Shown: positions 26,945 to 35,717 of the stretch, in pieces | Numbering within the stretch: position 1 is the first letter of the stretch | Layout: each line of letters begins with the position of its first letter | Assembly: GCF_900155985.1 (NCBI RefSeq) | Contig: NZ_FTMA01000002.1 | Span: forward strand, 186,001-250,000 | Length of the DNA: 64,000 nt | Origin: Maribacter ulvicola | Lineage (GTDB): Bacteria > Bacteroidota > Bacteroidia > Flavobacteriales > Flavobacteriaceae | Reading direction: 5' to 3' | Notes under the pieces: generated by a model | The model's input: the letters and a program-made list of their open reading frames with translations, nothing else | Told to the model about the DNA's origin: nothing | Databases searched by the model: none | Program-made: the position numbers and the translations under genes

Positions 26945-27643
26945 TTAAAGGCACGCATTCCAAATGGGGTCATTGGGCGGTGGAGCAATGATTTCAATAG
27001 GTTCTTTTTTTACAGGATGCATGAAACGAAGTTTTCTAGCATGTAAATGAATGCTACCGTTAGCATTGCTTCTGTCAAAACCGTATTTTAAGTCGCCTTT
27101 TATAGGGTTGCCAATTGCAGTAAGTTGAGACCTAATTTGATGGTGACGACCAGTTTCCAGATCAACTTCTAAAAGAAAATAGCGATCTAGTTTTTTAATT
27201 GTTCTATAGGTTAATATAGCTTTTTTGCTGTCTGGTACTTCTTTAATATTTGCGTAAGACTTGTTTTGTTTTGTGTTACGTTTCATATAATGAACCAGTC
27301 TTTTTTCCGGTTCTTTTGGGCTGTTTTTTACAATTGCCCAATAGGTTTTTTTAGCATCTTTTTCAGCAAACATTTTATTAAGTCTAGGCAAAGCCTTAGA
27401 GGTTTTTGCAAACAATACAATACCAGATGTTGGGCGATCTAAACGGTGAACAACCCCTAAATAAACATTACCAGGTTTATTGTACTTTTTCTTAAGAAAA
27501 GCTTTGACAGTATCACTTAACGGTTTATCGCCAGTTTTGTCGCCTTGTACAATATCACCTGGGCGTTTATTAATTATAATAAGATGATTGTCTTCAAATA
27601 ATACTTGAAGGTTCTCTACGGTAGAATGTTGCTTTTTTGGCAA
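26945..27643 (-). CDS. RluA-family pseudouridine synthase, TTG start
   Basis: 232 residues. The catalytic motif HRLDRPTSGIVLFAKT carries the active Asp, and the family motifs NKRPGDIVQGDKTG and LETGRHHQIRSQL are present. No S4 domain is fused. Such enzymes convert uridine to pseudouridine in rRNA or tRNA. The frame has no ATG before the conserved start, and a stop lies five codons upstream, so TTG at 27643 is the likely start. It follows panB by 18 bp and is probably translated from the same transcript. Confidence 0.92.
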   Translation of the reverse strand: MPKKQHSTVENLQVLFEDNHLIIINKRPGDIVQGDKTGDKPLSDTVKAFLKKKYNKPGNVYLGVVHRLDRPTSGIVLFAKTSKALPRLNKMFAEKDAKKTYWAIVKNSPKEPEKRLVHYMKRNTKQNKSYANIKEVPDSKKAILTYRTIKKLDRYFLLEVDLETGRHHQIRSQLTAIGNPIKGDLKYGFDRSNANGSIHLHARKLRFMHPVKKEPIEIIAPPPNDPIWNACL

Positions 27644-27661
27644 GGAATATGTTGGTCTTTA

Positions 27662-28480
27662 TTAATATTGCTCGTCATCATTAGGGAAATCTTGACTTTT
27701 TACGTCGCTGACATAGTTAGAAATGGCATTTCCCATTTCTTCGTACAGGTTCATATATCTACGTAAAAAACGAGGGTTGAATTCATGTGTCATTCCCAAT
27801 AAATCGTGAACAACAAGAACTTGGCCATCTGCATGTTTTCCGCCACCGATTCCTATGGTTGGTATAGTTAATTTTTCGGAAACTTTTTTTGTTAGTTTGG
27901 CAGGTATTTTTTCAAGTACTAGTCCAAAACACCCTAATTTTTCTAGTAATTTGGCATCATCCATGAGTTTTTCAGCTTCTTCCTCTTCTTTTGCACGCAC
28001 TGTATATGTTCCAAATTTGTAGATGGATTGTGGAGTTAAACCTAAATGGCCCATAACAGGAATACCTGCGGCAAGAATTCTTTTTACAGACTCTTTAATT
28101 TCTGCACCACCTTCTAGTTTTACGGCATGAGCACCACTTTCTTTCATAATCCTAATGGCTGAACGTAAAGCTTCTTTAGGATCGCTTTGGTAACTTCCAA
28201 AGGGTAGGTCAACAACGACTAAAGCCCTGTCAATAGCTCTAATAACAGAAGATGCATGATATATCATTTGGTCTAAAGTAATAGGTAAAGTAGTTTCGTG
28301 GCCGGCCATGACATTACTGGCAGAATCGCCAACCAAAATAACATCAACCTGTGCCGCGTCTACAATTTTGGCCATTGAATAATCGTAAGCAGTTAACATA
28401 GAGATTTTCTCTCCATTCTTCTTCATATCCACTAGTGATTTCACCGTGACCCTTTTATATTCTTTTTTAGCTATAGACAT
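27662..28480 (-). CDS. panB: 3-methyl-2-oxobutanoate hydroxymethyltransferase
   Basis: 272 residues. It adds the hydroxymethyl group from methylene-tetrahydrofolate to 2-ketoisovalerate, the first committed step to pantothenate. Signature motifs: [33 protein letters not shown] (metal Asp), [26 protein letters not shown] and the active-site Glu in [10 protein letters not shown]. First gene of a pair with the RluA-type enzyme. It uses the same 2-ketoisovalerate branch point as leuA about 4 kb away. Confidence 0.97.
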   Translation of the reverse strand: MSIAKKEYKRVTVKSLVDMKKNGEKISMLTAYDYSMAKIVDAAQVDVILVGDSASNVMAGHETTLPITLDQMIYHASSVIRAIDRALVVVDLPFGSYQSDPKEALRSAIRIMKESGAHAVKLEGGAEIKESVKRILAAGIPVMGHLGLTPQSIYKFGTYTVRAKEEEEAEKLMDDAKLLEKLGCFGLVLEKIPAKLTKKVSEKLTIPTIGIGGGKHADGQVLVVHDLLGMTHEFNPRFLRRYMNLYEEMGNAISNYVSDVKSQDFPNDDEQY

Positions 28481-28612
28481 ATTCTATTATTGATTAGGAG
28501 CGATAAAAGTAAGGAGTTTTAATGAGAATTAGCGCTACCTAATTAGAATCCATTTAAAAGTGTTCATTTAGAATTTGTTTATTTTTACTGCAACCAATTT
28601 TTATAAGGACCT

Positions 28613-29080
28613 ATGAAATATTTCGCTTTGCTATTGCCATTTTTATATGTAAATGTAATTAATGCACAGATAGATGAAGAAGTAAAAGTTAAGTACGCCG
28701 TTGAGACTTTTTTTTACGCATTAAATGGTAAAAATGAATTTGCAATGAAAGGTGTTGTAGATACCGATGTAAAAATGCAAACGGTAAATTTAAATGTACT
28801 AGGTAATATGATTGTTCAAAATACGAATTTTAATGATTTAATAAACTTCATGATAACCACGCCAGATTCTATACCTTTTCATGAAAAGATATTGGATTAT
28901 AAAATTCAAATAGATGGCGGTATGGCTCATGTTTGGGCACCATATGAATTTTGGTACAATGGTGAATTCAGTCATTGCGGTGTTAATTCATTTCAGTTAT
29001 TTAAAGAAAAAGACGCTTGGAAAATTATTTATTTGGTTGATTCTAGAAGAAGAGAAGATTGCTATCCATTAACAGAGTAA
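28613..29080 (+). CDS. Secreted NTF2/SnoaL-like protein
   Basis: 155 residues with a signal peptide (FALLLPFLYVNVINA, cleavage before QIDEE). The mature part fits the NTF2-like cone fold (lumazine-binding/SnoaL type): AVETFFYALNGKNEFAMKGVV, FHEKILDYKIQIDGGMAHVWAPYEFWYNG and FQLFKEKDAWKIIYLVDSRR. These folds bind small ligands or act as accessory domains; no catalytic residues are clear. It stands alone, divergent from panB, and is followed by a long non-coding stretch. Confidence 0.8.
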   Translation: MKYFALLLPFLYVNVINAQIDEEVKVKYAVETFFYALNGKNEFAMKGVVDTDVKMQTVNLNVLGNMIVQNTNFNDLINFMITTPDSIPFHEKILDYKIQIDGGMAHVWAPYEFWYNGEFSHCGVNSFQLFKEKDAWKIIYLVDSRRREDCYPLTE

Positions 29081-29730
29081 ATTTTATATGTTATTTTCAA
29101 GTCCTTGAATTTGATGTAGCTACAGATATAAATTTCTTTGTAACTACTTGGGCTATCTTTCTTATAATTGTGCGCTGTATTGAGGTCTCTACATGTCCCA
29201 GTACGTTATTTAAATACCCTAATTTATTATGAAAAGCACCGTATTACGGTAGCTGATAGCTTTTCATAGCAAGGTATTGTGTTTTATTTTTTTTCATTTT
29301 GTTCTTGATGTATCTGCTGTTTTAAACGATATTGGTAGAAATGCCATCATAAAAATTAGCATTGAAACCTGATGTTTAAATTGGTTCCACACTAGTATAC
29401 TATAATACATCATTTGCCCAACAGGTTTTAAAAGGTGTTTAGCCGTTCATTCTATTCTTTTTTTTTCTGAGCGTAAGGTTGTTCCATAGATTACATGTTT
29501 TGAGCATATTATTCTTTTTCTTATGCAATACATCTTCAGCTTTTATAAAGATAATAGCTATAAAAATTTCAAGGCAATGCATTATTGGTGCCAATTAAGG
29601 TTAGCATAAAATGTGAAGGAAGAAGTGAGGAAAAAAATACCTGATCAAAGAATGTTGCGGTGAAATAAAGAGATCTTTTTGCTGATGATAAAAACTGAAC
29701 ATAAATTAGCATGAAACAAAATAGAATACA
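29081..29730. other. Gene-poor region with possible gene remnants
   Basis: 650 bp without an intact gene. The first 150 bp carry on the minus strand a short open stretch resembling the C-terminus of a tyrosine recombinase (listed separately). The remainder has only short interrupted frames. The look is of a decayed accessory insertion, but no full element, terminal repeats or target duplication can be recognised. Confidence 0.4.
29097..29243 (-). pseudogene. Possible tyrosine-recombinase C-terminal remnant
   Basis: The minus-strand open stretch, bounded by stops, reads ...LGYLNNVLGHVETSIQRT followed by IIRKIAQVVTKKFIS. The LNNVLGH plus T-S-I-x-x-T pattern recalls the xxLGHxxxxTTxxYxK end of XerC/integrase-type recombinases. 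The catalytic Tyr is missing and two residues are inserted, and no Arg-His box is seen upstream. I treat it as a decayed fragment at best. Confidence 0.3.
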
Positions 29731-30261
29731 ATGAAAATATTAGGAATAGGGTCTAGAATATTGCATGTAGCATACGGAAAAGGAGTAATTACCAATGTGT
29801 CTAGCAATATGTATTGGGTTACATTTATGGATAAAGGGTTGGAAACTATAGCAATAGACTCTGAATTTGAGGTAATTGAGGCGATTGAAAATGAAGTGGA
29901 TTCCGTAAGTTTCTTTGATATAGAAAGTTCGTTGGTGGGTATCTTGCAGAAATGGAGTGATGCTACCCAGCGTGTTGCCATTGCAGACAAATGGAAAGGA
30001 GGAAATATAGTTTTAGTACCAGGTGAAAATGGCGGTAGTAATAAAGAAATACCTATAAATACTTTCTTTCATAAAATAGTAATGGTACGTGACCGTATTC
30101 GTGTTATGGAGCAAAAAATAAATTCAAGTAAGAACTTAGATGATCAAGAGAAAATTGATTTACAACAGTATATTACACGTATTTACGGTAGCTTAACCAC
30201 ATTTAACGTGCTTTTTAAAGCAAAAAGTGATCATTTTATAGGAGAAAAAGCAGGTAAGTAG
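29731..30261 (+). CDS. Hypothetical protein with helicase-like Tudor motif at N-terminus
   Basis: 176 residues, soluble. The N-terminal 50 residues (GSRILHVAYGKGVITNVSSN, then WVTFMDKGLETI) match the small beta-barrel pattern (G-x-x-V-x-H-x-x-[FY]-G-x-G-x-[IV]) found at the end of UvrD/PcrA helicases and in CarD/KOW-like modules that bind proteins or nucleic acid. The rest is helical and includes KWKGGNIVLVPG and a helix pair with VRDRIRVMEQKI and QQYITRIYGSL. No known full-length family recognised. It is isolated by non-coding DNA on both sides. Confidence 0.7.
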   Translation: MKILGIGSRILHVAYGKGVITNVSSNMYWVTFMDKGLETIAIDSEFEVIEAIENEVDSVSFFDIESSLVGILQKWSDATQRVAIADKWKGGNIVLVPGENGGSNKEIPINTFFHKIVMVRDRIRVMEQKINSSKNLDDQEKIDLQQYITRIYGSLTTFNVLFKAKSDHFIGEKAGK

Positions 30262-30882
30262 ATTGTTTATGGTTAAGAAGTTGTCACTTAGATACTGAAC
30301 CCGAAGCAACTTTATAATCTTAAGGCTTTTAAGACAATATCTACGTTAAAATCATGGATTGCATTAGAAAAACGACATTTATTTTTTTTTTGCAGTCCTG
30401 AGTTTTTCTAGAGTGTAGTTAATAAATTTAGGATAAAGATTTAAACGTTCTTTATTTCAGAGTGTTTAGTATGTAATGAAAGCCATATATGCAGAGCTAA
30501 AGGCTAATTGTTTTAATTTTAAGAATTGTAATTAGCTTAACTTTCATTTTTTATACGAGAATTCCGTTCTCTTTTTTTCTTTATGGATATTTCACTTGAT
30601 AATGAAAATATCAATATCCCCTGTACTTACATAGAAATCTAATGAAAATTTTAAAAGTAAGGCTTTTGGGGCTTTGTCACAGGTTGCTTGCTCCCTGTTT
30701 TAATGAAATAAAGTAAAGACTATCTCAAAAGTTGATATCTATAGTATTGGTATCAATTAAAATATAGAATTTCAATTTAGTTTGTAGTTTTCTATTTGTT
30801 CTTATAATGCTTGTTTAGATATTTTTTTTATCAACCATGGTTTTTAAAAGAGCAATAGTTATTTTAGAATAAAATATATAAA
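30262..30882. other. Intergenic region before kdgK, no gene seen
   Basis: 620 bp without a credible gene. A short inverted repeat (GCTAATT at 30503-30509 and AATTAGC at 30530-30536) lies in it, too AT-rich to call a terminator. No tRNA or consensus promoter was found; kdgK may start from a promoter in the last 100 bp but no TAnnTTTG is clear. Confidence 0.5.
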
Positions 30883-31887
30883 ATGGGTAAGGTCATTACA
30901 TTCGGTGAGGTTTTAATGCGAATTTCACCACGGGGAAACAAGAAATTTGTACAATCTAACATTGTTGAATTTTATTTTGGAGGAACAGAATTGAATGTGG
31001 GGATCTCCATTTCTAATTTTGGAGGCAATGTAAAACATATTAGTGCGGTATCTGATGATTTTATTGGAGATACAGCTTTGACCTATATTCAAAAGTTTGG
31101 TGTAGATACATCGGCAGTAGTGAGATCTAAAAGACCTTTGGGGGTTTATTTCTTAGAGGTTGGTGCTGTAATTAGACCTAGTATGATTTCTTATAATCGA
31201 TCACACTCTGCATTTTCAGAAATAGAACCGTCTAAAGTAAATTGGGAAACAGCATTGGTAGATGGCAAATGGGTGCATTGGACGGGGATAACACCAGCGC
31301 TATCTAAAGGTGCTTTTGATGTTTTAAAGGATGGGTTAAAATTAGCAAGACAAAAGGGCTTGGCTGTATCTGCAGATCCCACGTATCGTAGTGGTTTATG
31401 GAAATATGGACAGGACCCAAAAGAGGCTTTAATAGAACTCCTACATTTTTCTACAATATTTATTGGTGGTGTCAATGAAATTAATGAGGTTCTAGGAACG
31501 GATTTCGGTTATGAAAATGATAATTTTATAGAAGCAAGTAAACAGTTGATTCAAGAGTTTCCGAGTATTGAAAAAGTTTTCGATAAAATAAGAACTTCAC
31601 TAAACTCCTCTTGGCATAAGATCAGGGCTAGAATGTGGAACGGAGTTGAGTTTAGGGAAACACAAGATATAGATATTACACATGTAGTTGACCGTATAGG
31701 TACCGGTGATGCCTTTGCTGCAGGTTTAATATATGGTCTTCAACAATATGATGATTTTAAGGCTATGGAGTTCGCAAGCGCAGCATGCGCTTTAAAACAT
31801 ACCTATGAGGGTGATGTCAATTTTGCATCGGTAGGCGAGGTAAATAATATCATCGCAGGAAATATTACCGGTAGATTAGTGCGTTAA
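30883..31887 (+). CDS. kdgK: 2-keto-3-deoxygluconate kinase (PfkB family)
   Basis: 334 residues. PfkB ribokinase fold: VITFGEVLMRISPRG at the start, the sugar-binding GGTELNVGISISNFG, SADPTYRSGLW, and the catalytic GTGDAFAAGL motif near 270. The C-terminal HTYEGDVNF is typical of KDG kinases, which phosphorylate 2-keto-3-deoxygluconate to KDPG in uronate (alginate, pectin) breakdown. Assignment to KDG rather than another sugar is family-based. No other uronate gene is next to it, which is unusual for a marine polysaccharide degrader. Confidence 0.85.
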   Translation: MGKVITFGEVLMRISPRGNKKFVQSNIVEFYFGGTELNVGISISNFGGNVKHISAVSDDFIGDTALTYIQKFGVDTSAVVRSKRPLGVYFLEVGAVIRPSMISYNRSHSAFSEIEPSKVNWETALVDGKWVHWTGITPALSKGAFDVLKDGLKLARQKGLAVSADPTYRSGLWKYGQDPKEALIELLHFSTIFIGGVNEINEVLGTDFGYENDNFIEASKQLIQEFPSIEKVFDKIRTSLNSSWHKIRARMWNGVEFRETQDIDITHVVDRIGTGDAFAAGLIYGLQQYDDFKAMEFASAACALKHTYEGDVNFASVGEVNNIIAGNITGRLVR

Positions 31888-31891
31888 GTTA

Positions 31892-31912
31892 AAATGGAAA
31901 TTATTTCCATTT
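31892..31912. terminator. Weak bidirectional hairpin between kdgK and the membrane pair
   Basis: AAATGGAAA (31892-31900) and TTTCCATTT (31904-31912) are perfect 9-bp arms around three bases. They overlap the stop of the minus-strand gene and follow the kdgK stop by 5 bases. The stem is AT-rich, so termination would be weak. Confidence 0.4.
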
Positions 31913-32329
31913 ACGTAGTCTTAGTATCGCCTTTAGTTTATGAACACTTTTAGAAAAAGCAAATGAAAAAGCAAAGGTGGTCAATAGTGCAATGAATGCT
32001 AAGGCACCTAGAGCACCGCCAAAGCCCTGAAATAAGTTGTTCTTATTAATATAGACAATACCAAATAGACATCCGGCAATTGCCAAGTGAATATAACTTC
32101 TTCTTGTTGTAGTTGAAATCATACCTATAAAAGAGGTTCCTATGAATACTATAGGAATGTTTTTTGTTAGATAAGTATTCAGTAAATCAGGGAAACAGTA
32201 AAAAAACAAACCTACTAAAAGAGATAATAGGGCAGATGCTCTCACTGCACCTTGATTATGATAATGACTCACATAGAAAGTCATTGTTGCACCTAAAATA
32301 CTGGTAACTATTATGATGACATTATTCAT
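31901..32329 (-). CDS. Small integral membrane protein, second of a homologous pair
   Basis: 142 residues with about five hydrophobic segments. The segment LFQGFGGALGALAFIALL matches LFIGIGGKLGTMAFLGVC of the upstream protein, and FIGMISTTTRRSYIHLAIAG matches FVGMSSNTIIPSLSVVISAG, at the same spacing. The two proteins are therefore homologous. The C-terminus is basic (KSVHKLKAILRLRKWK) and probably cytoplasmic. Its ATG overlaps the stop of the upstream gene by one base (TAATG), a translational coupling arrangement. Family not recognised; a two-subunit channel or transporter is inference. Confidence 0.75.
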   Translation of the reverse strand: MNNVIIIVTSILGATMTFYVSHYHNQGAVRASALLSLLVGLFFYCFPDLLNTYLTKNIPIVFIGTSFIGMISTTTRRSYIHLAIAGCLFGIVYINKNNLFQGFGGALGALAFIALLTTFAFSFAFSKSVHKLKAILRLRKWK

Positions 32330-32889
32330 TATGCAATTAGGTTAATTAGATATACAAAACATACACCAAGAAAAGCCATAGTACCTAATTTTCCTCCAAT
32401 GCCAATGAATAAATTTTTTGAAAGTAATAAGAATAATGCAGCTATCATGCCTGCAGAAATTACAACACTTAATGAGGGAATGATCGTATTACTTGACATA
32501 CCTACAAATACTCCGCAATAAATAGCTGCAGGAAGATTTTTTAAATAGTTAGATTGTTTGTCAAGTTTTGGTAAGAAAGATACTGTTGTACCAATAATAC
32601 CCGCAGATAATACGCTACCTAATTCATAATTTACGTTTAATATATGGCATGCAATGGCGCCGATAGGCACCCAAATTACAATAGATAATTTCTCATAATC
32701 GTAAGTACTATGATGTAAATCTAGATAACGGTATGCAAGTAAAATTATACCAGAAATGATAACAAAAGCCAATAAGGCAAAATAATTATAGGTTTGGTAA
32801 TTTCTTTTTGCAATTAATAGCAGAAACACAATTTGTACAATTAAAACAGTAGCTAACGTAAGTCTACGGATTGCTTTGTTTTTATTCAT
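32329..32889 (-). CDS. Small integral membrane protein, first of a homologous pair
   Basis: 186 residues with about six hydrophobic segments. The first part (RLTLATVLIVQIVFLLLIAK, then FALLAFVIISGIILLAY) has no counterpart in the partner; residues from about 85 on align with the whole of the downstream protein, including FVGMSSN and GIGGKLGTMAF. Gly-rich motifs in the membrane suggest close helix packing. No catalytic or binding residues can be named. The pair is convergent with kdgK and is preceded by a 500-bp gap. Confidence 0.75.
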   Translation of the reverse strand: MNKNKAIRRLTLATVLIVQIVFLLLIAKRNYQTYNYFALLAFVIISGIILLAYRYLDLHHSTYDYEKLSIVIWVPIGAIACHILNVNYELGSVLSAGIIGTTVSFLPKLDKQSNYLKNLPAAIYCGVFVGMSSNTIIPSLSVVISAGMIAALFLLLSKNLFIGIGGKLGTMAFLGVCFVYLINLIA

Positions 32890-33391
32890 CAGGTAATGTA
32901 AGTTTTACGGATTTGTAAAATCGTTATAAGCTCCTCTGCAAAGTTTAATAATATGTTTCAGTTGTACTACTCACAATGAAGTTTATTTTTGGTTAAATTG
33001 ATTTTTTTTTAATAATAGGACTTAAAAAAAAGATTCCAATAAAAATCCGCAGTTTGGGTAACTATAGAATCATTTTTAGAGTCAGGGATGACTTCCCTTA
33101 TTAAATTGTATAGCTTAGGGCTAGGGAATTTTGGACTATTGAATGTTTAATTTTAAATAAGTAATTACTTTGGGAACGTTCAGGTTAGCCTCAATCACAA
33201 ATTATACATGCGATTAAGGGGTTGGGCAAGGATTACAGTATCCAAGATGTTTTAAGGAAGCCTACAGAAAGTTGAATAATTAAGAAAATTATCTCATAAT
33301 TTATCTGTATGGAGGATTTAAGTTATTTTCTGACTTAGAAACCTAAAATTAAAACCGGAGATATAGGGGAAAAGAATAAAACTAATAAATA
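32890..33391. other. Intergenic region, no gene seen
   Basis: 500 bp without an intact gene. One short plus-strand frame near 33200-33275 (IIHAIKGLGKDYSIQDVL) looks protein-like but is bounded by stops within about 30 codons and matches nothing I know. No RNA gene or terminator is visible. Confidence 0.45.
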
Positions 33392-34168
33392 TTAAACTGC
33401 TTCCTTTTTTTCGGACAAGTATTTCCAATAACGCTTTGGCACATGTTGTACATGTAACTTGGTGTTAATACGAGATTTAATGGTAGTACTTTTAAAGTAA
33501 TTGTTCCATAAGTCCTGATATTCATATTCTTCATCAGTAAATGCATTGCTCTTTTCAATACTATTGGTTTGGATATCAGTTAGATCAAGAGAAATAACTT
33601 CCACGGTCTGTAAATCATAAAAAATGCCATACTTGCGCTTTACGTCGTAAATAATCCATTGTTGATCGGCATATCTATTTCTAAAGTGTTTGGAGATCAA
33701 TGGTAATACGTCAAAATCTGGTTCTATATTGGCAAAATAAACGTCATCTTTAGTAAGTTGAAATCGTACAAAAGCCTCCATTCTATGTTTTTCCCTTCCT
33801 ACTTTATGCGATAATTGATTTATCTTTAAAACACTCGTATCGCTAAAATCTGTAGCACCTAAATATGTACCTCCCATTAATTTTTGAATATAATGATAGA
33901 GTAGTGCCTCAATAGTATTCTGTTCACTTAAAAATGCAAAATAGATATTCTTTACTGCCGAATTACTTTTTTTTCGCACTCCATTCCAAACACGTTGCGC
34001 TTTATCAATATTGGTAAATATAGTTTCCGTATCCGCAAAGAGTCCACTTTGAAATTGACTATTTTTTTGAATATTGGCGTGCGTTAATTTTTGTTCAAAG
34101 CCAACAAAAACAGCAGTCAAAAAACCATTGAAACTACCATCGTAAACTAGAGTTTTTGAAGTATTCAT
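33392..34168 (-). CDS. DUF4130 DNA-metabolism protein (TIGR03915 type)
   Basis: 258 residues from the ATG at 34168; the longer frame starts with TTG. The start LVYDGSFNGFLTAVFVGFEQ and the end WNNYFKSTTIKSRINTKLHVQHVPKRYWKYL are characteristic of the DUF4130 family, defined by constant pairing with a radical SAM protein (TIGR03916), and in some bacteria fused to a uracil-DNA-glycosylase-like domain. No such domain is fused here. The biochemical role is unknown but inferred to be DNA repair or modification. It is the last gene of the rSAM cassette. Confidence 0.88.
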   Translation of the reverse strand: MNTSKTLVYDGSFNGFLTAVFVGFEQKLTHANIQKNSQFQSGLFADTETIFTNIDKAQRVWNGVRKKSNSAVKNIYFAFLSEQNTIEALLYHYIQKLMGGTYLGATDFSDTSVLKINQLSHKVGREKHRMEAFVRFQLTKDDVYFANIEPDFDVLPLISKHFRNRYADQQWIIYDVKRKYGIFYDLQTVEVISLDLTDIQTNSIEKSNAFTDEEYEYQDLWNNYFKSTTIKSRINTKLHVQHVPKRYWKYLSEKKEAV

Positions 34169-34178
34169 ATATACGGTT

Positions 34179-34349
34179 TTAGAAGTTAAAGAAAAAGATT
34201 GTAGATGCAATTTTAAGTCTTTTCTTAATTTTAGTTTTTAATAATACCATTTGGTATCCTATTGCTAAAATTTGACTTTGACTACGATCAACCACGGTAT
34301 TGAATAATGATATATTCTGTGTATGTAAGGTGTTGTTTAAGTTTTCCAT
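34179..34349 (-). CDS. Putative 56-residue protein inside the radical SAM/DUF4130 cassette
   Basis: An ATG at 34349 opens a 56-codon frame that fills the gap between the radical SAM gene (28 bp) and the DUF4130 gene (10 bp), same strand. It begins MENLNNTLHTQNISLFNTVV and ends in a basic-hydrophobic tail (KKRLKIASTIFFFNF). No family recognised. The fit in the operon supports it, but the frame is short and could be chance. Confidence 0.4.
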   Translation of the reverse strand: MENLNNTLHTQNISLFNTVVDRSQSQILAIGYQMVLLKTKIKKRLKIASTIFFFNF

Positions 34350-34377
34350 AGTCGTAAACTTTATATTAAGTGATACT

Positions 34378-35637
34378 TTAATTAAATAATGATAATTGAT
34401 TGTTATATTGGTTTTTAAATTTTCCATTTTGAGATTGTAGAATCATACCCTTTATGGTGGCTGCATCTAAATCTCTTCGTTCCCAATCATTGGAATTACA
34501 GATGATAAAATACTTAGCTCGGTTAAGCGCTATTCCCATTTTTTTAAGATGTTCCCAGTTTAAACTGCGGTACTTTCTTCCGCTTATAATTTTATGGACA
34601 GAGCCCATTCCTATCCCAGGAATTCTTGCCAACATCCGTGGTTCGGCTTTATTAATATCTACAGGAAAATGATTGAGATTACGAAGCGCCCACATTAATT
34701 TGGGGTCAATGTCCATATCTAAATTAGGGTTATCGGCATCTAATATTTCATTTACACCAAATCCATAAAAACGAAGTAACCAATCTGTCTGATATAATCG
34801 GTTTTCACGAAGCATTGGAACTTCAGAACCTAAAGAAGGCAATCTGCTATCAGTAGAAATGGGTACATAACCAGAGTAATACACACGCTTCATTTTGTAA
34901 TTCTTGTAAAAATGGGTTGCAGAGTACATGATGTCCTTATCACTTTCGCCCGTTGCGCCTACAATCATTTGTGTACTTTGCCCGGCTGGAGCGTATTTGG
35001 CGGTACTTTTAATGATTTTTCGTTCTTCTTTATAACGAATAATTTCATCTTTTACCTTTCGCATTGGTTTAATGAAATCTTCATGTTTTTTATCTGGTGC
35101 TAAAAGTTTAAGGCCGGAGATAGTGGGGATTTCAATGTTAACCGATAAACGGTCAGCATATAAACCGGCCTCATACATTAGTTCATCACTAGCACCAGGT
35201 ATGGATTTTAAATGAATATAGCCGTTAAAATTTTCTTCTTCACGTAATTTTTTAGCTACGGCAATAAGTCTTTCCATAGTATGGTCCGCACTTTTGAAAA
35301 TACCAGAACTCAAAAACAGTCCTTCTATATAATTTCTTCTGTAGAAATTAATGGTTAAGTCAACGACCTCCTGAATTTTAAAAGCAGCTCTTTGTATATC
35401 GTTACTTTTTCGGGTAACACAATAAGCACAATCAAAAATACAGTGATTAGTCAGTAAAATCTTTAATAGAGAAACACATCTGCCATCTTCTGTATAGGTA
35501 TGACAGATTCCGTTTCCGGTATCTCCCAGACCATTATTTTTATTTTTACGATTACTGCCGCTACTTGAACAAGACACGTCATATTTAGCAGCATCTGCCA
35601 ATATGTTTAATTTTTCTTTTATCCTATTAAAATCCAT
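34378..35637 (-). CDS. Radical SAM protein, putative DNA modification/repair (TIGR03916 type)
   Basis: 419 residues. The radical SAM [4Fe-4S] motif is CIFDCAYC (Cys66, 70, 73; CX3CX2C). An earlier Cys/Gly-rich segment SCSSSGSNR (22-30) and GICHTYTEDGRC are family features. The C-terminal part has a helix-hairpin-helix DNA-binding motif (ARIPGIGMGSVHKII). The family is defined by co-occurrence with DUF4130 and UDG-like genes. It probably generates a radical on DNA or a DNA lesion; the substrate is unknown. First gene of the cassette, divergent from the XRE/S24 regulator. Confidence 0.92.
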   Translation of the reverse strand: MDFNRIKEKLNILADAAKYDVSCSSSGSNRKNKNNGLGDTGNGICHTYTEDGRCVSLLKILLTNHCIFDCAYCVTRKSNDIQRAAFKIQEVVDLTINFYRRNYIEGLFLSSGIFKSADHTMERLIAVAKKLREEENFNGYIHLKSIPGASDELMYEAGLYADRLSVNIEIPTISGLKLLAPDKKHEDFIKPMRKVKDEIIRYKEERKIIKSTAKYAPAGQSTQMIVGATGESDKDIMYSATHFYKNYKMKRVYYSGYVPISTDSRLPSLGSEVPMLRENRLYQTDWLLRFYGFGVNEILDADNPNLDMDIDPKLMWALRNLNHFPVDINKAEPRMLARIPGIGMGSVHKIISGRKYRSLNWEHLKKMGIALNRAKYFIICNSNDWERRDLDAATIKGMILQSQNGKFKNQYNNQLSLFN

Positions 35638-35655
35638 AGTTGTTAGTAATTAATC

Positions 35656-35663
35656 CAAAAATA
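35656..35663 (-). promoter_or_regulatory. Candidate -7 element of the radical SAM operon
   Basis: On the minus strand TATTTTTG (35663-35656) matches TAnnTTTG, 19 bases before the ATG at 35637. It directly abuts the first operator-like palindrome. No TTG at the -33 position is seen. Confidence 0.45.
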
Positions 35664-35717
35664 TGGAAATATTCCTAATAATGGAAATAATCCAAATAAT
35701 TTATTGGATATAATCCA
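35664..35717. promoter_or_regulatory. Three operator-like palindromes, TGGAnATAnTCC
   Basis: TGGAAATATTCCT (35664-35676), TGGAAATAATCCA (35682-35694) and TGGATATAATCCA (35705-35717) share the dyad TGGA-N5-TCCA. Starts are 18 and 23 bp apart; a further half site TAATCC lies at 35651-35656. They occupy the divergent promoter region of the radical SAM operon and the XRE/S24 gene. The third covers the regulator's -33 element and the first abuts the operon's -7. This is the layout of a self-regulating repressor. Confidence 0.7.

Noticed and set aside
30503-30536. GCTAATT/AATTAGC inverted repeat as a riboswitch or terminator
   Set aside because: Low GC, a 20-base loop and no T-tract; not supportable as a functional element.
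33200-33275. Short protein-like plus-strand frame as transposase remnant
   Set aside because: About 25 codons between stops, no recognisable motif; chance cannot be excluded.
34350-34427. 82-residue version of the cassette's small ORF
   Set aside because: The longer start overlaps the radical SAM gene; the ATG at 34349 fits the gap better.
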